Position numbers and translations under genes: made by a program. This document shows, in pieces, positions 23,554 to 34,023 of a stretch of DNA of 60,000 nucleotides. The DNA comes from Takakia lepidozioides (Eukaryota; Streptophyta; Takakiopsida; Takakiales; Takakiaceae), in assembly GCA_030704615.1 (NCBI GenBank), contig CM060733.1:16866001-16926000 (forward strand), in the 5' to 3' direction. How positions within the stretch are numbered: position 1 is the stretch's first letter; every line of letters begins with the position of its first letter. The notes below the pieces were generated by a model that saw nothing but the letters and a program-made list of their open reading frames with translations, was not told where the DNA came from and did not search any database.

Positions 23554-25211
23554 TATTTATATAGGACGCCTCGCGAAGGAAGCATAAATTATGGTGTAGC
23601 TTGACCCCGAAGGGCTACTGCCTTCCAGCAGGAAGGTGGACACCTTCAATGGTAGAGAAAATTTACTCTAGAGTGTAGAATTGAGGGAGTCAGCTAGAGG
23701 ACGCACTCCATATCACTGGAAAGAATGGAGTGTATAGCCGATGAGTCGTGAAAGAAGTGAGATATTGTTGTCTGAAATGATGTAATACTCTCTTGATCTT
23801 GTCAGATTCGCCTTGAAAATTGGATTGACATCTGCCAATTTAACTTTTATGACATCACCACATAAGAATCTGCTCACCAAAGTTAGAGTTGGGGGGGACC
23901 TTCGATTGCAAGATTACGGTCAAAATTAGTAGGCGGCCACCGAGCTACGTCGACTTCACGTTGATCGCCTTATGGACCTCCAATAGACATCGGATCCGAT
24001 ATTTGTGCTTCTGTGATTTTGGTTCCAATATTTGGAAGGATCCCAAAGAGCCCCTTGTCAACTCCCACTGTGGTATTCTTCTGATCACCATATGCTAATT
24101 GAAACGATTCGTCAAAGTGATCAGCTTGCGGAACATCTGCAATGTGAAGATGGTGCATGAATTGCCCTGGCAAGTTTAGAGCTCCATTGCACTGGTCCAT
24201 GAGTGTACATCTATGGTGCAGGATGAAGTAAATGTGATTGTTCGTTGCTGAGTCCTCTTCTTGAAGGACCAATATGCTCTGCCATAGGCCGAATTGCGTG
24301 TTGTTGCATATATGAGCTTGGGATATGTGCCATCAGTAGCAATGACCCTCGGGCATAGAGCTCATGTGACGCACCCAAAATATTTCCCTGGTAAATTCCA
24401 GTTTGCATGCATGCTCCAAAAACTCCTTGCAACTCTGTACTTGTTGCAACGAGTGTGTCAATTGAGTCTTCATCCACACCAGCTGCTCCAAAATTGTTTG
24501 ATCACTCACTGGACAAGTATCCCCAAAAAATAACCGTCCATTTTCCACCGTTTGTACTTGGTGCTCAAGTAACTGTATTTGCTCAAACTCCAAACTCACA
24601 TTTGTGGCTTCGTCAAAGATGTTGCCCTCAATATTTGCGTTGCTTGGCCCGACATCAGGAACTAGATTGAGATGTTGCTGACATGAAGCCATTGAGTCGT
24701 TGTCTATTGCGAGCTTCACCAAGACATTGTTGAGCAACTCGTCTGATTCGCTCTGATTCAACTTTCTGGATGCAAGAACACCGCATTGACATGACCCCAT
24801 GCCCCAAGCAACAATTGTGGATTACCTATGTTGATGGCCCTCATCCCGCATGTTACAACACCGGAATTTGTCCACCATCTCATCGTAGCTCTTGTCACGC
24901 TCCTCAAAGCGCAGATTTGCAAACCGCCTTATGCCCTGGTCCATACTGCAGTTGTTGTATTGACTAAGCCCCACGTGGGGAAGAACATAATGAGCAGAAT
25001 GTTGACATCACATAGCGTGGATAACTCGTATGCTTTCTTGATAAGCCCCTGACGCCTAGGGTCACTCCGACATTACAACCACAAACTCCACCTCCAGTAA
25101 TTCTCTGATCGCAAGAGCCTTTAGGCTTTTGCAGATAAGCTGCAATATCTTCGTAATGGAAAGCCAACCTCTGTCACTGCAGAAATCGAATTGAAAACAA
25201 AGAAGAGGGCC
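23554..25211 (-). pseudogene. Intronless copy of a MIKC*-type MADS-box gene, decayed
   Basis: Read on the minus strand, this encodes a MADS-box factor of the MIKC* class, DNA-binding proteins mainly known from the gametophyte. The MADS domain shows QVT-like remnants and then RQGLIKKAYELSTLCDVNIL and LLIMF (25050-24975), followed by an I-region with RRFANLRFEERDKSYDEM. The K region runs through DELLNNVLVKLAIDND, FEQIQLLEHQVQTVE and ILEQLVWMKTQLTHSLQQVQ, which fits the MIKC* pattern. MADS, I and K parts follow each other without introns, although this region is split by many introns in MIKC* genes. That indicates an RNA-derived copy. Frameshifts, stops and loss of the N-terminus make it a pseudogene. 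GTCACAATTAA flanks it on both sides (23543-23553, 25212-25222). No poly(A) tract is visible. Confidence 0.8.
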
Positions 25212-26049
25212 GTCACAATTAACAATAAAGAAGCCTCAGTTAGCTAAAGTTAGCTTCAGTTATTAGTGACTCAAGTCAGAATACCAAAATAACAATTGTA
25301 GATAACTTAAGTTGAGCATGCAGTTATGCTATAGTTATCTCAACTATTCCTCATAGTCAATTCCTGGAATAGACTTTGAGTATATAGAGGGAGAGCTCAG
25401 AGGGTGGAAACACAGCTGTTGTGGTCCTTTGGTTGGGTGACGAGTTCTCAACAATCTATTTCATCTTTTATCCCTATTCTTTGTCGAATTCCAACATGGT
25501 GTCAAAGCAAGGTTTTGTGTAAGAGTTAGAGGGGTATGAGTACATGATTCACAACCTAGAGGACAAGAGTGCGTGATCCACAATTATAGGCCAACCTATA
25601 GGCTTGAGTGCTTGGTGTTGGGATTTGAAAGTTTGAGGGTGTTTTATACTTGACAAAACATTAAATTATCATCATGACATCTTCTGCTAATCATACATGA
25701 GTAGAGAAACTAGATGGTCACAATTTTCATACATGAAAAATTAAGATGGGTTCATTTTTCATGAGAAAGATCTATGGGAGATAACATCAGGAGAAGCGGT
25801 TGCACCAGTTCAAGTGCAACCTGAAGATGAAGTTCATTCTTCATGAGAAAGATCTGTGGGAGATAACATCAAGAGAAGTTGCACCAGTTCAAGTGCAACC
25901 TTAAGATGGAGAGATCATAGCGTAAGAGGAGCGCAGGGATCACTCCTGATCAACGACTTTTTGAGAAGAAAGATAAGCTAGCTCGAGGAACTATATCGTT
26001 GAATGTGGTTGTTTCAATACTTCATCATGTTGCACATGCTAAAACTGCT

Positions 26050-26660
26050 AAAGAAATAACTTGATAAGGAGTTGATTTTCAACACCCCAACTTAACGAGT
26101 AGGTTATCAAGTCAAACATTTAACTACTCCCATCAAGCCTCGAAAGCGTTCATGCTTCTTAACACTAAGTCTTTTTGTCAATATATCTGCAACCATGTTG
26201 TTGGTGTTGCAATGTACCAATTTGACAACTCTCGCTTTAGTTTTTTCTCGTACCAAATTCTCAATATGCTTTGTCCGAGCTTGAAAAGTCGGATTCTTCG
26301 AGAGAGCAATACATCCTTGGTTTTCATCATATATGGACATGATATCCCATTGTGGATGACCAATACTTGAAAGAAATGATAATAACCACATACTTCCCTT
26401 ACGGCTTGGGATGCAAGCATATATTGTGCAATTGTAAATTCATCATCATCTGATACGAGAGAAAACTGAAGCAGAAGTTATCAAATTAGTATATTGCAAC
26501 ACCAATAACATGGTTACAGATGTATTGACAAAAAGACTTAGTGTTGAAAAGCATGAACGTTTTCGAGGCTTGATGGGTGTAGTTAAATATTTAACTTGGT
26601 AACTCGTTGAATGAGGAGTTTGGAAATTAACTCCTTATCAAGTTACTTCTCCTCAAAGTT
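26050..26660. repeat. Inverted copies of the copia RNase H/3'-LTR junction
   Basis: The minus strand at about 26290-26045 reads through IYDENQGCIALSKNPTFQAR, CNTNNMVADILTKRLS and then the start of the LTR (TGTTGAAAATCAACTCC). The plus strand at 26440-26660 carries the same junction (CNTNNMVTDVLTKRLS, then TTTGGAAATTAACTCC). The two copies face each other around 26350-26430. A transcript across them would fold into a long imperfect hairpin. Confidence 0.75.
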
Positions 26661-26800
26661 ACTGTGATGACAAGTTACAATGCAAATATAATAGTAGTGC
26701 TGACAAATCACAGTTAACAATAGAGATAAGCCTCAGTTAGCTAAAGTTTTTAGTCAGAGTACCATAATAGGAGTAGGAGATAACTCAAGTTGGCTAGGGA

Positions 26801-27399
26801 AGGGCCTTGCTACAATTGTTTGCAAGGTGAAAATGCTCACATTGTCCTAGTTGCAATTCTCCATATTTGTTTCTATTTGATGACAAAACCTTTACAAGAA
26901 TTAAAGATTCGATTGGCACATGATACATGAAGCGGAGAGGAAGATAGCCAATAATGTCCATATGTGGGTTGTGCAGTTGTTCCAGTGATACCATTTATAG
27001 CATTGTTTTAATGCAGTTTAAAAATGAGCCGGATGCCAAAGCTCCTGTTGCATAATTTGTTTCCCACTTTTTTGCTAAGAAACTTGTATTTATCACACTG
27101 CATTATAACAGGTAAAGCAGAATGCAACTTATTGTCATGCATTGTATCATAATTCCTATTTGTTACATAAGTCACACATTTCCGGACCTGCCAATTGACA
27201 CATATAAGTTTACTCGTTTCCAACTTAGAATTGTTACTCTCATTATCACCCGACCATTCCTCAGTGTGCAGTCGTATTTGGGTATATAATACAAACTTGC
27301 TTAGTCACAGATGCATATGTGTGCCATAGTGAGATTGTATGCATCGACTATAATGGGGTCTTGCAAACACACTTATTCCTATACCTTGGTGCCATGCAA
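26801..27399. other. Spacer carrying the second copy of the HCF173 3'-flank segment
   Basis: Non-coding. The only structure I recognise is 26998-27164, the partner of 17351-17505. It ends just before the short LTR at 27400. Confidence 0.6.
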
Positions 27400-27651
27400 T
27401 GTTCACTACAACAAAACACAGTAGTTATGACTGCATATACGACTGCCCAACAGTCATAAATGCGGTATAGGACTGGGTTGACAGTCATAACTACCGCGTT
27501 TTGTTGTAGTGGTTGGAAGTGTCAAGGCAGCCTTGCATTGACACTTTGAGAGTAAAACAAGACACTAGCTCAGTGGTAGAGCATCCCACCGGAATGGGGG
27601 AGGTCCTCGGTTCAATCCCTAGCCTGACCACACTCTAGTGGGTTTCCAACA
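27400..27651 (+). repeat. Short LTR with tRNA-like A and B boxes, interrupted by a MITE
   Basis: The LTR starts TGTT at 27400-27403, is split by the MITE, resumes GGAAGTGTCAAGGC at 27515 and ends TTTCCAACA at 27651. Without the MITE it is about 141 bp. TGGTATCA, a match to the initiator-tRNA primer site, follows directly. Inside it TAGCTCAGTGG (27566-27576) matches the Pol III A box. GGTTCAATCCC (27609-27619) matches the B box at tRNA spacing. The D-arm stem GCTC/GAGC and a C-rich/G-rich anticodon-like stem are present, but there is no proper acceptor stem. The same LTR family recurs at 42535. Cassandra elements are short-LTR elements with 5S sequence in the LTR; here the borrowed module is tRNA-like. 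Confidence 0.7.
27404..27511. mobile_element. CACTA-type MITE, 108 bp
   Basis: The ends are near-perfect inverted repeats: CACTACAACAAAACACAGTA on the left and CACTACAACAAAACGCGGTA reading in from the right. The interior GTTATGACTG/CAGTCATAAC continues the pairing, so the element folds into a hairpin. It is flanked by a 3-bp duplication GTT (27401-27403, 27512-27514), created when it inserted in the first bases of the LTR. Confidence 0.88.
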
Positions 27652-28650
27652 TGGTATCATCACCTAGTACGGTTCCATCTCAACTAAGATAGACAGAAGA
27701 ATTCATGAGGATAAATCATTAACATGAGGATATCCATAAAGTATAAGACAAATAAGGCATACTTACGTAAATCTAGAATTGTCGGAAAGTAGATGCCCAA
27801 ATGTCATGATGTCTTCTGACCAAGTTAAATATGTTTAGAGACTTGATGGCACGAACTACTTAACCTAGAAACTAAGAATGTTATATCTTTTAAAGAAAGA
27901 TAGGTTATGAGATAGGGTGGATTTGTTACAGGCCACTAGTACAAAAAACGGGTTTCATGACACTTTTTTTTACTGTTTTCATGACTCTTTTGGTCATTTT
28001 GACTCATTTTTTACTCTTTTGCAAAGACTCATGCAGTCCGTGTCGTTACGATGACTCTAATATCCGCGTCATGAATATGACTCTGGGTGATATCCCCTTG
28101 TGAGCAAGATACATGACCCTGAATTTCGTCACGTCCGTGACTGTTTTCTAGCAACACACGGCTCTCCCCGGATTGCGACATGTCAATTTCAGATGATGAC
28201 AGGTGTAGGGAAGACGTTATCTCGCACGCATGCCACAACGGGCCACATGTTCACGTTGAGCGATACCACGTGTTGAAATCTAGCAACTTTTAGAGAGTCA
28301 TAAATCTGACTGTGGATGCGTTCGTGCCTGGACACTCTTTGTATGGTATCAGGTAGGAGTGGGAAATTATCCTGGTCATAAGCATGACCAGCTTGGTCAT
28401 GAGAATGACCATTTTATAACTTTAGGTGGTCGTGTATCTGACTCAAGTCTCATTGAATGGCTACGTGGCGCATAATGTATGGTATGAATTTGAAATGTGA
28501 AAGGTATTTGAGTCATGAGTATGACCTCATTGGTTTGAGTTCATGAGTATGACTGGACACGTGTCACGCTTTGCATGGCTGTTGGTGCCTAGTTGGTCAT
28601 GGGCATGACCCATCTCTACTCCACATGTAGTATTCTAACTGGATGGAATT

Positions 28651-30150
28651 TGTAATATTTACCTTAATAGTACATTTGTTTTCTGTTTATTTTGTATTTT
28701 GTATTTTATTTATTTTCAAATTAGAGTGGATAGTGGTTTAATTTGTATTATATGTTTACTGAATTAGTATATTCATATGTATTCAAATATAATACCATTT
28801 ATATGTAATTTATAATATGAGAATATATCATTTTGCACAAATACACGGTGTCATGAGCCAATTGGGTAAAAAAGAGATTCGACAATTGATGGAAAATATG
28901 ATAGGAAGACAATGGTTTGTTTCAAGTCTGTACAGTGCCTCCAGATCAACAAAAAAGTGGAGAGTTCAAAGAATCTAATCTCTCAACGGTAGCCCAAGTA
29001 CCCAACTACCCACTGCACATATATGAATCCAAAAATGTGACAAACCGAGCACCTTCCTCCTTGTTGATTGTACATAGCATGCCTCCTTCTGCCCCATCAC
29101 CTTCTGCCTCTTTCCTTACAAGAGATCATGATCGCATGTCCTGCACGTGAATGCACACATGTATAAACAAATCAACAACACTAGCTAGAAGAGGTTGTTG
29201 GTTTCAATCCACTGGTTCGTGTAAGTACTACATGAGATCTATTTAGCTAATCACCCAAGGGTAACCACATGTCAAAGTAAGAACATTACCTCTAAAATCA
29301 CCGTTGAGGCAGCACTTTCAGCAGCTTATCACTCCACACCGTGACAGAATCCAGAGTGTGACCAAGTTCTGTGTGGGCTGACCGTACTGAAGTATTGAAG
29401 TATGCAAGCGGGGTGCTGGCCGTGCATACTTCATCCACACGCACAGCCACGTACCCAACAGGTACAGATGGGTATCCCTATGGGGGTGTACTGCCCTCCA
29501 AACCCATCACCAAACCACTACCTACTTTGGCTTTTGATAGGGCATCCAAAAGCCACACTCGATGGCCTTTAATCACCTGCCACAATCCACAAGCAGTGAG
29601 TCCCATATTTCACAAGTTTGAACCAAGTGGCATGCAACCAGTGCAATCATGAGAAGATGATAGGGGCGTATAGTTTTTCTCACCCCATTTTGCTCCGGGG
29701 GTGTTGGAATAACGATCTTCTGAGCTGGTGTTGTTTTCACTAGGACAACTTGCTTTCTATGTCCAACCTGCAACAACGTGGGGAAATCGCAAACATAAAG
29801 GAGATCAGCCCACTGCCGGGTGTTTTTTGCCTTACCCGTGTCATGCTACGGGGGTTGCATCCACAATGTGCCCTGTTGTGCCCTTCAACCTCATGCCAAC
29901 TATGTGTCAAGAAACAATTGAACTCCCACAGGTAAATGATTATAGTCCTCATAACTGTAAGCACAAAAAAGGTAAGAGATCTTACCATATTTTTCTCCAA
30001 GGCAGTGTTTGCTGCGCCCGAAACCCTCGCTGTCCTTGGCTTTCTGCGACCATGCGGCTGATATTGCATTGTACAACAACGATATGTCAAATAGCTGTTC
30101 ACAATACTGACAATGACAAACACTATCGTCAAATGTCCACAAACCTATGA
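28651..30150. other. CACTA interior left of the phosphatase exon
   Basis: The accessory gene could have further 3' exons here (minus strand, 29.4-30.1 kb), because a splice donor GTACAC follows the phosphatase domain at 30201. The short open frames here have no family resemblance and I cannot place exon borders. Confidence 0.35.
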
Positions 30151-33100
30151 CTAACATAAGATATTAACATTCACTAATGCAAGGTGAGGGCCAGAGTGTA
30201 CCTCCCTGGCCACGCCTTCAGCCTCTGTAGTAATAGGTCCCTGTCCATATCCCCCTGTTGTGCGTATGAATTCAGGCACATTGGGGGACTGTGCCAGTCT
30301 TTCGAGGTAGGGCCACACACTGTCCAACAGCCCAGTGTCATGTGTCCATGAAACTAGATAAACCCCAGAGTAGGCAGGATTGCGCATCCCCTTGTAAGGA
30401 CTGTCGTCAACTGAGACAATGTTTCGGGCCGACCACTGTGGCATTGCCTTCCACACCTTCTCCAAACATTTGTAAAAAACAGGCTTTGATGAGGACTGCA
30501 TGTTTTCCCCTTCCTCACGTTCACAGTGGGACTGATCCCATACAAACTGAAGCCTTGTAACATGCGCCCTGAATATCCAATCGACGGTTGCCCGGACATT
30601 GTGAATTTGTGCAGAGGACCAAATAGCCAATTCAAAGACTTTCAAACAATTTGCAATAAATTCACAACACCATGGTCTTAACATCATGAGCTTTGAACCA
30701 CATTTCTTGGACACAGTTCCTTTTGGGACAGAAAGAACATGGTGAGTGGCATCGCACAACAATCCATTCAAGTCCAAAATCAATAGATGTTTGGGTGTAG
30801 GAGGTTCAAATTGTGCAGGTAACATGCCCTGACCCTTGCTCGATGAAGTAGGTGATCCACGATCACTATCAACTGGGTCTCCGTTGCCGTTGACTTCTCG
30901 CACTGGAGAAGGTGACCGCATGGACTGTGAACCCTCCACGTTCAGTACTGGTTTACTGCCAACCGCCTCAATCATGTTAAAACGTGAGTCCAGAGGAGTT
31001 GACACGGTAGGGACATGTGTAGCTCCATCTACCACGATAGATGAGCCTACACGTGTGTTGCCATCGGAACAAGGGTCAAGCTTCAGGCCAAACTTCATAG
31101 CCAAAAGCCTGTTGAACTCCTTGGCTTCAGACATGAATTTCCTCATGTCCGCCATACCTCCCTCCAACAATGACACTTTTTCTGCCAATTCGCGGATGGT
31201 GCTTGTCTTGTCCTGCCAAACAAACCGTCAAATGTCAATAGACATACTACAAATGAAGGCATAAACAACATAATATACTAAAATGAACAGCCTCTCCTTT
31301 CTTAAATGACTCACTCTAGGGCTAGTGGGCTGATCACCCACTTTGCTCACTGATCCCTCTTGGATCTCTTGGAAAGAAGGGGTCCTGCCAGTTGACATAG
31401 CCTGCATGTGCCAGAATATTCAAGTATTAGATTACACATGTGCACAAAAATTGCCTGCATTTCCACATTTCCCATATAGGCACTACATCAAAAAGGGGTC
31501 CACATCATCAACAGCGCTTCAGGTTTTGCAAGTGAGGTCCTTACCAGACGAACTTCAACCCCATTCTTTCCACCGGGTCCTGTCTTGCTTTATTTCTTTG
31601 CAGCCTTGTTAGCAGCAGCCCCATTCTCAGAAGATTTCGGAAACTTCTCTGTTTGCCAATAAGCCACTAGGCGGTCCCACTGTGCATAACTCACAGTCGT
31701 TGGTTTGCCTTTCCCCGCAAGTCTGTGTGAATAGTTTTTAACATGACCCCTATTGTCTTCCTCACAACCACAACATCTAGCTGAACAGGAGTGTAAGTAA
31801 ACATGCTCTTCATTGTCTTGAATACGAGATCCAAGTCAGACGCGCATTGTTTTCTAAGATGTGAGGAAATATCTAGCATGCGAAGGATTTGCCCTTTAAG
31901 GGCATTCTGCCAGCGAGTTCGTGTGGCTCCAGTTGGTGCCCCTAATTCAGTTAGCTCTATCATTAGAGGGGGTCGAATTTGTTGGTCCCCTCTCCAAGCA
32001 GCACTTGCATTCATAGCAACCTGCGCAGCTCGCCTTGCCCTCCGCTCTGCATTACGGATGTCCTATGGATGCATAACAGGTTCTTCCTCCATGTAACCCT
32101 CCCCCTTGCCAGCAATATCATTATCAGGCCACTGCATGTCCAGTATGCCCCAGTTCTCTTCTTCCCCTACTTCATGTCCATACACATCTGCCTCCCCATA
32201 CTCATCCTCATCAAGATGCACTGGTTCCTGGTATGAGTTATATAGGGGACCTGGAGGTCGGGGACGGGGCCTGCCTCCCATTTGTGATGCGCCTGCTCCT
32301 CTACGGGGAGAATGGAAAACATGGCCAGCATACAATGGTTCCCCCCCCTCTGTTGTTCCAACCTAATTGACTGCTAGAACCACATACATCACTATACCTT
32401 TCATGGGGGTGAGGGGGTGGACGGACTGGGCGAGAACAGCCTGTTGGATTTTGAGCATGTCCCCCTTCCATGGGCGCAAATGTGCCACGCGCAGGGCTAC
32501 GTTGAAGGGTCCCAGCAAATTGTCCTCTCCCCCGTTTGCTTCTTGACTGCCACATTAAACATTACGCATTAAGTGGACATCTACCAACATGATCCAGGCA
32601 AGACACTCCCATTGCAAACCCTGACTGATAAATCCACACATCAAGTCTGCATTTGGAATTAGCACAACTAGAGTATTTTCAGTACTTTCCAGAACATGCT
32701 AGATCAATTGTTCCCTTTTTATGTTCATATCCTCACAAGCAGAAGCACATCACTTTGGTGTTTGTAATTAGGTTTTTCTCATGGGATTGCACCAAATCAC
32801 CAATGCCAAATGGCCAAAGCCCTTACCACCTATGAAGCAAGACAAGAGAATGTAGGTGTAGTGGAATGACCCAAAATTTGGCGAAATCATCTTTGCTGAA
32901 CCTCCCAAATCGAACTGGGGCTTTTTGATCTCTGCTCTGGCATATCAACACCCACAGTGTGTTGTCTACATTATGGATCCAAACCCAAATATGCACCTAA
33001 TACACATGGAGATGGAGCTTAGGGTTAATGTGTGTAGGAGTAGCACTCACCACGGGTGATATGTACTGCTATGGTGCAGGACGATTGGCAGGCGGCCTTG

Positions 33101-33377
33101 GAGGCATTTCAACGGGTCTCTTCCCTTTACCATCATGGAGGGGATTAGTGTTACCAGTGCATTCATCGTCTGGAGGGCAGGTGCTGTCGTCAGTGTCTGA
33201 GTCGCCTGTAGTGTAGCATTGATCGTTGGGTTCTCCCTCTGCGGCCATGCTCCGTGGTGGAAGCTGTAGTACAAACCTAGATGACCGCCTTGGCTCACCT
33301 TCAACCACTAGTTTGCGTGGGGCCCGCTTTCGCACTGCCTTTGTGGGCAACGCTCTCTGCAGCCTGCATACTATCAA
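30151..33377 (-). pseudogene. CACTA accessory gene (TNPA/Transposase_24-like) with FCP1-type phosphatase C-terminus
   Basis: The N-terminal exons are charged and Pro-rich (33377-33069, 32555-32041). They lead into a region typical of plant Ptta/En-Spm accessory proteins: VVVVRKTIGVMLKTIHTDLR, then in another frame VSYAQWDRLVAYWQTEKF. A short exon (about 31405-31318, ending PTSPR) joins the last large exon, 31212 to about 30202, with an open frame to 30151. That exon starts with a coiled coil (ELAEKVSLLEGGMADMRKFM), then a Ser-rich linker, then a complete FCP1/NIF HAD fold. Its motifs are LLILDLNGLLCD (motif I), FELAIWSSAQIHNV (II), VFYKCLEKVW (Lys) and IVSVDDSPYKG. The second Asp of DxD is Asn, as in the plant DLNG subgroup. 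The upstream part has a frame slip at a run of C near 32341, a TAG near 32063 and a shift near 31695. The phosphatase exon has no stop over some 345 codons. Confidence 0.75.
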
Positions 33378-34023
33378 GCATGTTAGGACTCAAGCTAGCT
33401 GGTAAACCTCAAGATGACAAAAGAATGTGAAGTCAATTGAATTTCTTGGGTTCTTGGATTTTTGGCGCAACGAATGCAATCAAAAGTTCCCGTGCAAAAA
33501 ATCCCCCCTAAGTAGCACTCTTCTTCCACACAAGAAACTCTCATACATGAGTGCGGGCCCTCATTCTCACCTGCTCGGCAGACTCTTTGTCATTCTACCC
33601 TTCCGTAAAGGAGGTACTTCCCTCAATGACGACGTGAAGGAGAGTGAAGGGTTGAGAAGGGAGTGTGTAGGAAATAAACCCTCCTTGACATCTCTGTCTC
33701 TAATCTGTCTCTACATAGACTTGCGAGGGCCCTTCTGTCACTCCAAGGCGCTACAATCCTCTTACTCAGCTTTCCTAGCTTACTTCTGCTGCCAATGTGG
33801 TTACTCAGAATCCCTAGCTTACTCTGCTGCTAATGTGGCTAGTCCCAGTTCTTTGAACTTTGCTTTCATCTCCGCTACATTGGCTGCCCTTTCCACCTTG
33901 TAAGCCGTGAGAGTTGAGCGACTTCCATTGGCCATTCGGTGACGATAGTGTGCAGGTGTGCGCGGGTCAACTTACGCGCCCAAAACCAATATTGCCACTA
34001 TTCCTTGCCTACAACTGCCAGTC
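33378..34023. promoter_or_regulatory. Divergent promoter region between the two CACTA genes
   Basis: The roughly 650 bp between the minus-strand accessory gene and the plus-strand transposase must serve both promoters if the starts are right. Repeated short words such as TCCCTAGCTTACT and CTGCTGCCAATGTGG / CTGCTAATGTGG occur near 33770-33840. No clear TATA box was picked. Confidence 0.3.

Larger units (their letters stand above)
23457..26800 (+). mobile_element. Ty1/copia retrotransposon with split 5' LTR, internally deleted
   Basis: The 5' LTR begins TGTTGGAAATCAACTCCTTA at 23457 and ends TTCCAACA at 25496. It is immediately followed by TGGTGTCAAAGC, two mismatches from the initiator-tRNA primer site. 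The LTR is interrupted by the insertion at 23554-25211. A gag start is visible near 25680 (VEKLDGHNFHT after a stop) with a short internal duplication at 25760-25910. The pol gene is nearly all deleted. The RNase H end (CNTNNMVTDVLTKRLSVEKH) reappears at 26450-26600. It is followed by a purine tract and a 3' LTR start TTTGGAAATTAACTCC near 26618, itself truncated around 26800. The element cannot be autonomous. Confidence 0.8.

Noticed and set aside
27560-27625. Functional tRNA gene
   Set aside because: A and B boxes are good, but there is no 7-bp acceptor stem, the anticodon arm is irregular, and the sequence lies within an LTR.
27400-27651. Cassandra element with 5S rRNA sequence
   Set aside because: I looked for the 5S internal control words in this LTR and in the copy at 42535 and did not see them; the boxes are tRNA-like.
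29740-30150. Two opposing frames of 130-140 codons in the CACTA interior
   Set aside because: They overlap on opposite strands, neither has recognisable motifs, and neither joins convincingly to the phosphatase exon.
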